NCBI RefSeq assembly: GCF_016653465.1 | Contig: NZ_NHSQ01000026.1 | Span: 1 to 52,037 of the forward strand | Source of the DNA: Thiocystis minor | GTDB taxonomy: Bacteria; Pseudomonadota; Gammaproteobacteria; Chromatiales; Chromatiaceae | Direction: 5' to 3' | DNA length: 52,037 nt | Shown: in pieces, positions 1 through 8,382 of the stretch | Layout of the letters: every line of letters starts with the position of its first letter | How positions within the stretch are numbered: position 1 is the first letter of the stretch | Made by a program: the position numbers and the translations under genes | The notes under the pieces: generated by a model | Told to the model about the DNA's origin: nothing | The model's input: only the letters and a program-made list of their open reading frames with translations | Databases searched by the model: none

Positions 1-132
1 GACCGGGGACTGAAGAAGATCCAGGCGATCTGCGCCGTCATGCGTAAGCTCCTGCACGCCATCCATGGCATGCTTAAGACCGGAAAACCGTTCGACGGGC
101 AACGCTTCTATGTCCTTCCACAAGCGGCATGA
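1..132 (+). pseudogene. IS110-family transposase, C-terminal end (cut by window edge)
   Basis: Frame 1 is open from the first base to a TGA at 130-132 and gives about 43 residues, including LKKIQAICAVMRKLLH and GKPFDGQRFY. These resemble the extreme C-terminus of IS110/IS116/IS902 transposases, after the transposase-20 domain. The rest lies outside the window, so it cannot be told whether the element is intact. It belongs to the same mobile-DNA patch as the next gene. Confidence 0.7.
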
Positions 133-264
133 CTCATTCATGAATTTGATGGACAGGAGGCAAACAGGACTTGCGTCGGAACAGAGTATCTACAACAAAT
201 TGTGGCTCATCCGCTGGTTGAGGACTTATGGTATCCGCCGTGATAATTTACCTGGAATCCGGCC

Positions 265-792
265 ATGCGTTATCGCCGTGCCTACCACGCTGGGGCGACC
301 TATTTCTTCACGGTCAATCTGGCCGATCGCTCGCTCCGCCTTCTGGTCGACCACATCGACGCTCTGCGCGATGCGGTCCGGCATGTGCGCCGTGACCATC
401 CGTTTAAAATCATCGCCTGGGTGGTGTTACCTGATCATCTGCACGCCCTCTGGCAGTTGCCCGATGGCGACGCCGACTTTTCGACCCGCTGGGCGCTGAT
501 CAAGGCGAACTTCTCTCGCCGCGTTCCGACGGGCGAACGGATCCGCGACAGCCGTCGCCAGAAAGGCGAACGAGGCATTTGGCAACGACGCTTCTGGGAG
601 CACCTGATCCGTGATGATCGGGATTTACAAATCCATGTCGACTACATCCATTTCAATCCGGTGAAACATGGTCATGCGCGCCGCGTCATCGACTGGGAGT
701 ATTCAACCTTTCATCATTATGTCCGTCTGGGCTGGGTGACGGCGGATTGGGGATGCGATGATGGGTTCGACGGCGATTTCGGCGAACGCTAG
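265..792 (+). CDS. REP-associated tyrosine transposase (RAYT, Y1_Tnp family)
   Basis: A 175-aa protein of the IS200-like Y1 family that is associated with REP hairpins. The HUH motif is PDHLHAL (His58 and His60) and the likely nucleophile is Tyr127 in VDYIHFNPVKHG. Family members nick single-stranded palindromic repeats. The reading frame is intact and of usual length. The start ATG follows no strong Shine-Dalgarno. Hairpin-forming intergenic repeats at 903-932, 5171-5268 and 5802-5851 are possible substrates, but no link is shown by sequence alone. Confidence 0.85.
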   Translation: MRYRRAYHAGATYFFTVNLADRSLRLLVDHIDALRDAVRHVRRDHPFKIIAWVVLPDHLHALWQLPDGDADFSTRWALIKANFSRRVPTGERIRDSRRQKGERGIWQRRFWEHLIRDDRDLQIHVDYIHFNPVKHGHARRVIDWEYSTFHHYVRLGWVTADWGCDDGFDGDFGER

Positions 793-902
793 GCGCGCCA
801 ACGCTTGACCAGAACACCCCCGCGACATCAGGGCGTTTTGCGTTGCGCGGTTCCGAGGCGTCGGCGTGGGGTTCGATGGGTTTCGCTACCCCACCTATCC
901 CC

Positions 903-932
903 GTTGTCGTGTTCGTGTTCGACAACGACAAC
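903..932. repeat. Inverted repeat in the RAYT-iorA gap
   Basis: The arms GTTGTCGT (903-910) and ACGACAAC (925-932) are perfect inverse complements around a 14-nt loop. The gap of about 285 bp between the RAYT gene and iorA holds no supported gene. The short GTT/GAC-rich tract resembles low-complexity intergenic repeats and could be a REP-like hairpin or part of the iorA leader. Confidence 0.4.
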
Positions 933-1077
933 GATAATGGGATAGCCCGCGTAGGCATTGCAGGCCACAGGGTATCGGCGAAGCACGGTGTGTCAAATCG
1001 ACTCGGGTTGCCGCGACTCAACCCTGAGGCGGATAATGCCCCCCGCGATATCCTGAAAGCGAGAGCAATCCAAGACG

Positions 1078-2709
1078 ATGACTGGCGAACGGCAATTACT
1101 GAGCGGCGACGAGGCGGTCGCGCTGGCGGCACTGCACGCGGGGGTGCGATTGGGCACGGGCTATCCCGGCACCCCGTCCACCGAAATCCTTGAAACCTTC
1201 GACCAACTCGGCGGCCACGCGCAGTGGTCCCCGAACGAGAAGGTCGCCCTGGAGGTCGGGCTTGGCGCGGCCTTCGGCGGGGCGCGGACCCTGGTCACCA
1301 TGAAGCATGTCGGTCTGAACGTGGCCGCCGACCCCCTGTTCACCGCCGCCTACACGGACATCGAAGGCGGTCTGATCGTAATCTCCGCCGACGACCCCGG
1401 TCTGGCCTCCAGCCAGAACGAGCAAGACAACCGCCATTATGCGCGCGCCGCCGCGCTGCCCATGCTCGAACCCGTCGATTCGCAGCAAGCCTACGATTTC
1501 ACCTGGCTCGCCTTCGAGATCTCGGAACGCTGGAAAATCCCGGTGATCCTGCGTCTGACCACGCGCGTCTGTCATGCCAAGACGGTGGTGCATCCGCGCG
1601 CGGCCGTGTCCGATACCCCCGAGCCGAGCTTCGCGCGCAACATTCCGGCGCGGGTGATGATTCCGGCCTATGCCAAGCCCGCACACCAGCGGCTGCGCCA
1701 GAAACTGGCCGAGATCGCGGCTTGGAACGACGCCGAGGGGCCGATCCGACTCGACACAGGAAGTGCCGACCTCGGTATCGTCGCCACCGGCATCGCGGCG
1801 GTCCATGCCCGCGAGGCCGCGCCCAAGGCCAGTCAACTGACCATTGGACTGACCTACCCGCTCCCGCTCGGACGTATCCGCACCTTCGCCATGGGCGTGG
1901 AGCGTCTGGTGGCGATCGAGGAAGGCGATCCGATCCTGGCCGACTCGCTGCGCGCGGCCGGTATCCCTGTCGAGTGCAAACCGGAGATGTACCGCTTCGG
2001 CGAACTCAATGTGGCGCGAGTGCGCCGCATCCTGGCCGGCGATACCAGCCCCGAGCCGGTCCCGCCCAAGGGCAAGCCGCCGGAACTCTGCCAGGGCTGC
2101 TCGCACCGGGGCGTGTTCGAGGCGCTGCGCGACCTTGGCTGCATCGTGGCGGGCGACATCGGCTGCTACACGCTCGGCGTGCTGCCGCCCTTCTCGGCCA
2201 TGGATACCTGCGTCTGCATGGGCGCGAGCATCGGGGTCGGGCTCGGGTTGCGGCATGTGCTGCCGGAGGCTCAGGCGCGGCGCGTGGTGAGCGTGATCGG
2301 GGATTCGACCTTCGTCCATTCCGGGATCACCGGTATCGCCGAGATGGTCTATAACCCCCCCGCCACCGGCCATGTGGTGCTGATTCTGGACAACGGGACC
2401 ACCGCCATGACCGGCCAGCAGGAACATCCGGGCACCGGGCGTCTGCTCGATCATTCGCCGACCGGCAAGATCAGCTTCGAGGCGTTGGGGCGTGCGATGG
2501 GGGTCCAGAATGTCCATGTGGTGAACGCCCAGGACAAGGATCAGTCGCTCCAGGATCTGGTCGAAAGCCTGCTCACCAAATCCGAAACCTCGCTGGTGAT
2601 CGCCCGTCAGCCCTGCGTGCTAGCCGCGCCCAAGATCCGCTTCTATGAAAAGGCCGCGGCCGAACGGATCTCTCCCTCAAGCTGCGCGGCGGATGGAGCG
2701 GGTCAATGA
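1078..2709 (+). CDS. iorA: Indolepyruvate ferredoxin oxidoreductase, alpha subunit (no C-terminal Fe-S domain)
   Basis: 543 aa. The family oxidatively decarboxylates aryl-pyruvates to aryl-acetyl-CoA with ferredoxin, or runs in reverse in anaerobes, in the cytoplasm. The N-terminal pyrimidine-binding domain carries GTGYPGTPSTEI and the C-terminal TPP domain carries CQGCSHRG (about residue 338), GDIGCYTLG, GDSTFVHSG and DNGTTAMTG. Most IorA proteins end with an 8Fe ferredoxin domain. Here the chain stops about 35 residues after the TPP domain with no CxxCxxC run, so electrons must leave by a separate carrier or the protein is shortened. The stop overlaps the iorB start (ATGA). Confidence 0.9.
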   Translation: MTGERQLLSGDEAVALAALHAGVRLGTGYPGTPSTEILETFDQLGGHAQWSPNEKVALEVGLGAAFGGARTLVTMKHVGLNVAADPLFTAAYTDIEGGLIVISADDPGLASSQNEQDNRHYARAAALPMLEPVDSQQAYDFTWLAFEISERWKIPVILRLTTRVCHAKTVVHPRAAVSDTPEPSFARNIPARVMIPAYAKPAHQRLRQKLAEIAAWNDAEGPIRLDTGSADLGIVATGIAAVHAREAAPKASQLTIGLTYPLPLGRIRTFAMGVERLVAIEEGDPILADSLRAAGIPVECKPEMYRFGELNVARVRRILAGDTSPEPVPPKGKPPELCQGCSHRGVFEALRDLGCIVAGDIGCYTLGVLPPFSAMDTCVCMGASIGVGLGLRHVLPEAQARRVVSVIGDSTFVHSGITGIAEMVYNPPATGHVVLILDNGTTAMTGQQEHPGTGRLLDHSPTGKISFEALGRAMGVQNVHVVNAQDKDQSLQDLVESLLTKSETSLVIARQPCVLAAPKIRFYEKAAAERISPSSCAADGAGQ

Positions 2710-3197
2710 AGGTTAAAAATATCGTCATCGCCGGACTCGGCGGTCAGGGTGTGCTCAAGGCATCCGACATCCTCGCCGACGCGGCCTTTCGCGCCGGGTT
2801 CGATGTCAAGAAAAGCGAGCTGCACGGCATGAGCCAGCGCGGCGGGTCGGTGAGCAGCGACGTGCGCTACGGCGATGCCGTCCTCAGCCCCATGGTGCCG
2901 CCGGGCGAGGCCGATGTGCTGGTGGTGCTGGAAGAGACTCAGGTCGAGATCAACCGCCCGACGCTACGCGCGGGCGGCGTCCTGATCGGGCCGGACCTGC
3001 TCGATCCCGCCGCGCTCAAAAACAAGAAAAGCCTCAATGTCGCGCTGCTCGGCGCGGCCTCGACGGTGCTGGAGATTCCGCAAGAGCACTGGCTGGCCGC
3101 CATGCACGCCAATCTGGCCGAAAAACTCCATACGCTCAACGAACAGTCCTTCGCGCACGGACGCGCGGCGGCGCTGGCGCGGTCATCGACACAGTGA
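2706..3197 (+). CDS. iorB: Indolepyruvate ferredoxin oxidoreductase, beta subunit
   Basis: 163 aa, the gamma-type (POR_N-like) subunit that pairs with IorA. It shows the nucleotide-fold start GLGGQGVLKASDIL and the conserved KKSELHGMSQRGGSV segment. The start codon overlaps the iorA stop by four bases, so the two are translationally coupled as expected for a 1:1 complex. It is a little shorter than many IorB proteins (around 190 aa). The set iorAB, phenylacetate-CoA ligase and ACT protein recurs in anaerobes that handle aryl acids. Confidence 0.88.
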   Translation: MKVKNIVIAGLGGQGVLKASDILADAAFRAGFDVKKSELHGMSQRGGSVSSDVRYGDAVLSPMVPPGEADVLVVLEETQVEINRPTLRAGGVLIGPDLLDPAALKNKKSLNVALLGAASTVLEIPQEHWLAAMHANLAEKLHTLNEQSFAHGRAAALARSSTQ

Positions 3198-3207
3198 CTT
3201 TGGCCGC

Positions 3208-3683
3208 ATGAGCCACGATCAGAACTTCAAAAATCTGATCCTCGACTACCCGCGCGAGGCGATCGCCTTCTTTGCCGCCAGCGAAGCCGCCGCGTTGGAT
3301 CGATCGGTGCGCATCCTGCCCGTTCGTCAGGAGCAATTGAAGGAACGTCTCGGCGAGCGGTTTCGCGAACTCGACGTCTCGATAAAAATGAACAGATCAT
3401 TTATCAACAACGCTACGCGCAAGAGGCCGACACCATGAGCGGATTCGCAGAGAGATTCATCCAGCAGGGTGTTCAAGAAGGCGTTCAACAAGGCGTTCAA
3501 CAGGGCATCCAACAAGGCGTTCAGCAAGGCGAGGCACGCCTGCTGCGGCGGTTATTAGCCAGCCGCTTTGGCGAGCTTCCGGAAGCGACCCTCCGGGCGA
3601 TCGAGGTCGCCGATCCCGATACCCTACTGCAATGGTCGGATCGGGTATTGACCGCTCGCACCCTGGAAGACGTCGTGCATTGA
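3208..3683 (+). pseudogene. Rpn/DUF4351-like nuclease-family gene with internal deletion
   Basis: The first 57 codons (MSHDQNFKNLILDYPREAI to RFRELDV) match the N-terminus of a widespread 'Rpn family putative transposase' protein of about 300 aa. Around 3380 the sequence jumps to the C-terminal part in another frame (LDKNEQIIYQQRYAQEADT, then MSGFAERFIQQG with QQGVQ repeats and a DUF4351-type tail ending LEDVVH at 3683). The middle of the nuclease domain is missing and the halves are out of frame. The tail alone is open from ATG 3435 (82 aa), but that is probably a relic. It sits between iorB and paaK without obvious relation to them. Confidence 0.75.
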
Positions 3684-3730
3684 GCAGACAAGCACATCAT
3701 TTTTCCCCAAGCGCCTTGCCCATCGACAGC

Positions 3731-3758
3731 CTGACCACTGACCACTGACCACTGACAA
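3731..3758. repeat. Four 7-bp tandem repeats (CTGACCA type)
   Basis: Three copies of CTGACCA followed by one CTGACAA lie 19 bp upstream of the first paaK start. The unit resembles the TTGGCAG/AACTGAA repeats at 28658-28813 and the CCAGCC-rich arms at 8224-8382, so it is probably one member of a dispersed intergenic repeat family. Confidence 0.5.
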
Positions 3759-3776
3759 CTCGATCATGAGGACAGC

Positions 3777-5117
3777 ATGCTGACAGAGCTTTGGAACGAC
3801 GCCGAAGGCGGTTTCCACCCCGCCAGCGCCCCGGATTTCCTGCCCGCAACGGCGCTCAAAGAGGTCCAACTGCGCCGGCTGCGCGCGGTCGTGGCGCGTG
3901 CTTACAAGAATGTCGCGCTGTTCCGCACGCGCATGGAGGAACGCCGCCTGACGCCGGACGCGATCCACAGCCTCGCGGATATCCAGCGCCTGCCCTTCAC
4001 GGTCAAGACCGATCTGCGCGACACCTATCCTTTCGGTCTGTTCGCCAGCCCCATGAGCGACGTGGTCCGTCTGCATGCCTCCTCCGGCACCACCGGCAAG
4101 CCAATCGTGGTCGCCTACACGCGCGAGGATATCGAGGTCTGGGCCGAAGTCATGGCGCGCACCTTCGCCGCCTGCGGACTGCATCGCGGGGACATCCTGC
4201 AGAACGCCTTTGGCTATGGACTCTTCACCGGCGGACTCGGCGCGCACTATGGCGGCGAGGCGCTGGGCGCGACTGTGATCCCGATCTCGGGCGGCAACAC
4301 CGACCGTCAGATTATGCTGATCCGCGACTTTGGCGTATCGGCGCTCTGCTGCACGCCAAGCTATTTCACCCACATGATCGAGCGTGCCCGCGAACTGGGC
4401 GTCGATCTGCGCGATCTGCCGCTGCGCGTCGGCATCTTCGGCGCCGAGCCCTGGACCGACGGCATGCGCCGGCACATCGAGACCGAGGCCGGGATCAAGG
4501 CGTATGACATCTATGGTCTCTCCGAGATCATCGGCCCCGGCGTCGCAAGCGAATGTTCGGCCCAGGAAGGATTGCACCTCTTCGAGGATCATTTTTATCC
4601 CGAGATCATCGATCCCGAAACCGGCGAGGCACTGCCTGACGGCCAGGAAGGCGAGCTGGTGCTCACCACCCTGAGCAAGAAGGCGATGCCGATGATCCGC
4701 TATCGCACCCGCGACATCACATCGTTGATCACTGAGCCCTGCACTTGCGGACGTACGCTGAGACGCATGCGCCGCATCGGTCGGCGCTCCGACGATATGT
4801 TCATCATCCGCGGGGTCAACGTCTTTCCGTCGCAAGTGGAAGCGGCGCTGCTCGCGGTCGAGGGCACGCTGCCGCACTATCAGATCATTCTCACCCGCGA
4901 TCAGGGGCTAGACCGCATGGCGGTCGAGGTCGAGGTCACGCCGGAGGTCTTCAGCGACCGGATCGGCGCGCTGGAGAACGTCCGCACCCGTCTGGCCCAA
5001 GCCATCGAGCATATCCTTGGCATCCGCGTCGAATTGCGACTGGTGGAGCCGCGCAGTATCGCCCGCAGCGAGGGGAAGGCGAAGCGGGTGATCGATCGGC
5101 GCAACGAGGGGGGATAG
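3777..5117 (+). CDS. paaK: Phenylacetate-CoA ligase (first paralog)
   Basis: 446 aa, an ATP-dependent arylacetate:CoA ligase of the AMP-forming (ANL) superfamily. The P-loop-like HASSGTTGKP is near residue 101. IYGLSEIIGPG, the YRTRDI segment, and the C-terminal DDMFIIRGVNVFPSQVE hinge with EGKAKRV follow in the usual order and the length is normal. AGGAC lies six bases before the ATG. The upstream iorAB suggests it makes the CoA ester that IOR produces or consumes (phenylacetate, indoleacetate or 4-hydroxyphenylacetate). The substrate cannot be told from sequence. Confidence 0.9.
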   Translation: MLTELWNDAEGGFHPASAPDFLPATALKEVQLRRLRAVVARAYKNVALFRTRMEERRLTPDAIHSLADIQRLPFTVKTDLRDTYPFGLFASPMSDVVRLHASSGTTGKPIVVAYTREDIEVWAEVMARTFAACGLHRGDILQNAFGYGLFTGGLGAHYGGEALGATVIPISGGNTDRQIMLIRDFGVSALCCTPSYFTHMIERARELGVDLRDLPLRVGIFGAEPWTDGMRRHIETEAGIKAYDIYGLSEIIGPGVASECSAQEGLHLFEDHFYPEIIDPETGEALPDGQEGELVLTTLSKKAMPMIRYRTRDITSLITEPCTCGRTLRRMRRIGRRSDDMFIIRGVNVFPSQVEAALLAVEGTLPHYQIILTRDQGLDRMAVEVEVTPEVFSDRIGALENVRTRLAQAIEHILGIRVELRLVEPRSIARSEGKAKRVIDRRNEGG

Positions 5118-5170
5118 CGGGCAACTTAAGGTGATTTCCTGGAAACCGGATACCCACTGAAAGGCTGTCA

Positions 5171-5268
5171 ATGGACAGGATTAACAGGATTTTTCAAGAT
5201 TAACAGGATTACAAATAGTGATTGATAGAATCCTGTCCATCCTGCGAAACCCTGTTAATCCTGTCCAT
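5171..5268. repeat. Long perfect inverted repeat (AGGATTAACAGG family)
   Basis: The arms 5171-5188 (ATGGACAGGATTAACAGG) and 5251-5268 are perfect 18-bp inverse complements. The left arm is followed by a second copy of AGATTAACAGGATT and the right arm is preceded by AATCCTGTCCATCCTG, so the hairpin is internally repetitive. It fills the gap between paaK and the ACT gene. A smaller copy lies at 5802-5851. Such elements are common intergenic repeats; here they could be RAYT substrates or mRNA hairpins. Confidence 0.75.
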
Positions 5269-5320
5269 TCTTCAACTGTGCGCTCGCGGTTCAAACACGA
5301 TTTAATGAGAATTCAGGATC

Positions 5321-5761
5321 ATGAAACTGCAACAACTCTCGCTTTTCCTCGAAAATCGTCCCGGACGGCTCGATGCGCCGCTGGAGGCCATCGCCGCCGA
5401 GGGGATCAATATCCTCACGCTCTCCCTGGCCGATACCGCGCAGTTCGGCATCCTGCGTCTGATCGTGCGCGAATGGGACAAGGCCAAGCGCGTGCTGGAA
5501 CAAGCAGGCTGGGTCGTGAATCTGACCGAGGTGGTGGCGGTCGATGTTTTGGATCGCCCCGGCGGACTGGCGACAGTGCTTAAGATTCTCGATGGGGCCG
5601 GACTGAATATCGAATACATGTACGCCTACTCGCTGCGCCGTGGCGACAAGGCCATCCTCATCTTCCGTTTCGAGGATCCGGACCGGGCGATTCAGGTACT
5701 GCTCGACCAGGGGCTGCATGTCGTCGATGGCGACGAGCTGATGAGCGTCGCCGCAGCTTAG
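5321..5761 (+). CDS. ACT-domain regulatory protein linked to phenylacetate-CoA ligase
   Basis: 146 aa made of two ACT-like halves: residues 1-70 (LSLFLENRPGRLDAPLEAIAAEGINI) and 71-146 (VDVLDRPGGLATVLKILDGAGLNIEYMYAY). ACT domains bind amino acids and usually tune enzymes of amino-acid metabolism. Lying between two paaK genes and downstream of iorAB, it probably senses an aromatic amino acid and controls the ligase or IOR. No catalytic domain is present. Start chosen at ATG 5321 after CAGGA. Similar stand-alone proteins are often called amino acid-binding ACT proteins. Confidence 0.85.
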   Translation: MKLQQLSLFLENRPGRLDAPLEAIAAEGINILTLSLADTAQFGILRLIVREWDKAKRVLEQAGWVVNLTEVVAVDVLDRPGGLATVLKILDGAGLNIEYMYAYSLRRGDKAILIFRFEDPDRAIQVLLDQGLHVVDGDELMSVAAA

Positions 5762-5801
5762 ATGAGTTCCTGAAAACACCCTACCCATAGAGAGGCGGTT
5801 C

Positions 5802-5851
5802 ATGGACAGGATGAACAGGATATAAGCCATTGTGTTCTAAATCCTGTCCAT
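5802..5851. repeat. Second copy of the AGGATxAACAGG inverted repeat
   Basis: ATGGACAGGAT (5802-5812) pairs perfectly with ATCCTGTCCAT (5841-5851). The arm sequence is shared with the larger repeat at 5171-5268, so the ACT gene is flanked by two copies of the same repeat family. It lies between the ACT gene and the second paaK. Confidence 0.65.
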
Positions 5852-6005
5852 TTACGGCGTTAATTTTTTTAGAAATATGCCCGGAAACCACCTTTAACCG
5901 CACACCGAATGAAGCGCGTCGTTGCAAGCGTCCGACGGGCGGCAGGCGTCTGCCGCCGTCGGAACGGACGCGGTTTCCCTGAAACACGAATCACGACCCT
6001 GGATC

Positions 6006-7370
6006 ATGCCCGTACCCAACCCTAGCCCCGACCCAAGCCCCGACTGGTCAAGCGAACACCCCATCTGGAATCCGACGGCGGAGACCCTGCCGCGCGCCGC
6101 ACGCGAGGCGCTGCAACTCGAACGTCTGCGCGCGCTGGTGGGCCGGGTCGCCCGCGTCCCCTTCTACCGCGATCTGTTCGCCCACCGCGAGATCGGACCG
6201 CACAGCATCCGCTCGCTGGCCGACCTCCGGCGGCTGCCCTTCACGACCAAGGACGACATGCGCCGTCAGCATCCGCTCGGCTTTCTCGCCGTGCCGCGCC
6301 GGGATCTGGCCCGCATTCACGGCTCGTCCGGCACTACCGGCAAGCCGACCTTCGTCGCCTACACCGCCGGGGATCTGCGCATCTGGTCCGAACTGTGCGC
6401 GCGGTTCCTGGTGGCCGGCGGACTGCGACCCGAACACACGACTCAGGTCGCCTTCGGCTACGGGCTCTTCACCGGCGGCTTCGGGCTGCACTATGGGATC
6501 GAGCGGGTCGGCGCGACCGTGATCCCGGCGGCGGCCGGCAACACCCGGCGTCAGATCGAGATCATGCGCGACCTGGACCCGGAGGTGCTAATCTGCACCC
6601 CGAGTTATGCCCTGACCATCGCCGACGCGGCGCGCGAACTCGGCATGGATCCGCGCGCCCTGCCGATCCGTTTCGGACACTTCGGCGGCGAGCCCTGGAC
6701 CGAGGACATGCGTCGCGAGATCGAGGATCAGCTCGACATCGCCGCCTTCAACAATTACGGGCTGTCGGAGGTCATCGGGCCTGGGGTGAGCGGCGAATGC
6801 GCGGCGCGCACCGGGATGCATCTTCAGGAAGATCACTTTCTCGTCGAGTGCCTGGACCCGGAAACCCTGGAACCGGTCCCCGAGGGCGAACCCGGCGAAC
6901 TGGTCATCACCACCCTGACCCGCGAGGCGATGCCGATGATCCGCTACCGCACGCGCGACATCGCACGACTGTACCGCGAACCCTGTCCCTGTGGACGCAC
7001 CACCACCCGCATGAGCCGGGTTGCCGGGCGCACCGACGATATGCTGATCATCCGCGGCGTCAACGTTTTCCCGTCGCAGATCGAGGAGGCGCTGCTGCGG
7101 GTGGAGGGAACGACGCCCCATTATTTGATCGAAGTGAGCCGTCCAGGTACGCTGGACGAAGTTCACGTCAAGGTCGAAATCCATCCGGAAATCTTCTCCG
7201 ACCGCATGGATCGCATGCAAGCCGTGTGCGAGCGCATCAGCCGCGAGATTCAGACCGTCGCCGGCATCCGCGCCCATGTCGATCTGGTCGAACCGCGCAG
7301 CATCGAGCGTTTCGTCGGCAAGGCGCGACGGGTTCTCGATACACGCGGCCTGAGCGAGCGGGACTCCTGA
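6006..7370 (+). CDS. paaK: Phenylacetate-CoA ligase (second paralog)
   Basis: 454 aa, a second ANL-superfamily arylacetate-CoA ligase with the same motifs: HGSSGTTGKP near residue 108, NYGLSEVIGPG, YRTRDIA and DDMLIIRGVNVFPSQIE. It is clearly paralogous to the 3777-5117 gene but diverged, especially in the N-terminus and around the acyl pocket, which suggests a different aryl acid. The start is taken at ATG 6006 (MPVPNPSP); the frame runs open upstream to 5922 but that stretch looks non-coding. The DUF4412 gene follows after 35 bp. Confidence 0.88.
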   Translation: MPVPNPSPDPSPDWSSEHPIWNPTAETLPRAAREALQLERLRALVGRVARVPFYRDLFAHREIGPHSIRSLADLRRLPFTTKDDMRRQHPLGFLAVPRRDLARIHGSSGTTGKPTFVAYTAGDLRIWSELCARFLVAGGLRPEHTTQVAFGYGLFTGGFGLHYGIERVGATVIPAAAGNTRRQIEIMRDLDPEVLICTPSYALTIADAARELGMDPRALPIRFGHFGGEPWTEDMRREIEDQLDIAAFNNYGLSEVIGPGVSGECAARTGMHLQEDHFLVECLDPETLEPVPEGEPGELVITTLTREAMPMIRYRTRDIARLYREPCPCGRTTTRMSRVAGRTDDMLIIRGVNVFPSQIEEALLRVEGTTPHYLIEVSRPGTLDEVHVKVEIHPEIFSDRMDRMQAVCERISREIQTVAGIRAHVDLVEPRSIERFVGKARRVLDTRGLSERDS

Positions 7371-7405
7371 ATCGTCACTCTTCACCACACTCACGAGGAA
7401 TCACC

Positions 7406-8218
7406 ATGACCACCCGCTTTTCTGGCTCCACGAACGCGTATTCGCGCATTCGGGGCATGCGACTGACCCTGGCGGTCCTGCTCGCCTCACTCCTGAACCT
7501 GTCCGCCGTCCTGGCCAGCGACGAGGGCGTCTATCTTGAGACGCTCAATCGCAGCACCGGACTGATGGGCGAGGCGCCCCAGGAGGAATTAAGCAAGACC
7601 TACCTGGCCCACGACAAGATGAAAGTGGCCAGTTCAGAGACCGAAGGGACCGACATGATTCTGGATCCGGCGACCGGCACCATGACCTTCATCAATCATG
7701 CCGCCAAGCAGTATTACACAATCAATATCGCCAGCGTGAAGGAAGGCATGTCCCAGCCGGGCATGGAGCAGATGCGCGCCATGGTCGCGGAAACCAAAAT
7801 CACGGTTCAGGACACCGGAGAAACCAAGAAAATTGGCGACTGGCACTGTCGGAAATACCTGGTTTCCAAGACCGGCATGATGGGCATCGAGCAAGAGGTC
7901 TGGGCGACCGAGGAGGTCGATTTCGACGTGAACCGTTTCACCGACATGATGAGCCTGTCGGGTCCGGACGGACTGCTAGCGAACTCGCCCGAGGGCGCCG
8001 CCCAACAGGCCGAGATGGCGAAGATCAAGGGCTATCCCATCCTGACTAAGACCAAGATGCAGATGATGGGTTCGTCGATGGAATCCGAAAGCGAGGTCAA
8101 GGTTATTCGCAAGGAGGCCATGCCGACCTCGCTGTTTGACATTCCCGAAGGTTATACCGAACGGGAAATGGGCAAGGGAATGGGGGCGGCAATGCCCGGC
8201 CCCGCCGCGCATCCCTAA
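7406..8218 (+). CDS. Secreted DUF4412-type protein
   Basis: 270 aa. Residues 18-38 (MRLTLAVLLASLLNLSAVLA) form a typical signal peptide with likely cleavage before SDEGVY, preceded by an 18-residue extension. The start ATG 7406 has a good GAGGA Shine-Dalgarno; Met18 at 7457 is the alternative. The mature part has the DUF4412-like pattern (TMTFINHAAKQYYTI, GDWHCRKYLVSKTG, and a Met-rich C-terminal half). Function unknown; probably periplasmic. It is last in the forward cluster and may be co-transcribed with paaK. Confidence 0.7.
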   Translation: MTTRFSGSTNAYSRIRGMRLTLAVLLASLLNLSAVLASDEGVYLETLNRSTGLMGEAPQEELSKTYLAHDKMKVASSETEGTDMILDPATGTMTFINHAAKQYYTINIASVKEGMSQPGMEQMRAMVAETKITVQDTGETKKIGDWHCRKYLVSKTGMMGIEQEVWATEEVDFDVNRFTDMMSLSGPDGLLANSPEGAAQQAEMAKIKGYPILTKTKMQMMGSSMESESEVKVIRKEAMPTSLFDIPEGYTEREMGKGMGAAMPGPAAHP

Positions 8219-8223
8219 TCTTG

Positions 8224-8382
8224 AAAAGAGCAGTTAGCCACCAGCCGCCAGCCGTTGTTTTATCGATGTTTTCGCTGATCAAGCCCTTCCCCCGATGGGT
8301 GAAATCTGACAAGCGAGGCGCGATGGCCAAACGTCTGATTCAAAAAAGCTGGCCGCTGGAGGCTGGAAGCTGACAGCTCTTT
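8224..8382. repeat. Imperfect inverted repeat between convergent genes
   Basis: The left arm around 8224-8256 (AAAAGAGC..GT..AGC..CCAGCC) and right arm around 8348-8382 (its inverse complement, ending AGCTCTTTTT) match at most positions over about 33 bp. The structure lies between the convergent DUF4412 gene and menE. The T tract on one side and A tract on the other make a bidirectional terminator possible. The arms recall the 7-bp repeat family at 3731 and 28658. Confidence 0.5.

Noticed and set aside
843-1193. Frame in the RAYT-iorA gap
   Set aside because: Overlaps the iorA start, crosses the low-complexity inverted repeat and has no homology I can recognise.
1096-2517. 473-codon minus-strand frame
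   Set aside because: Shadow of iorA; no domain, and iorA is complete with correct motifs.
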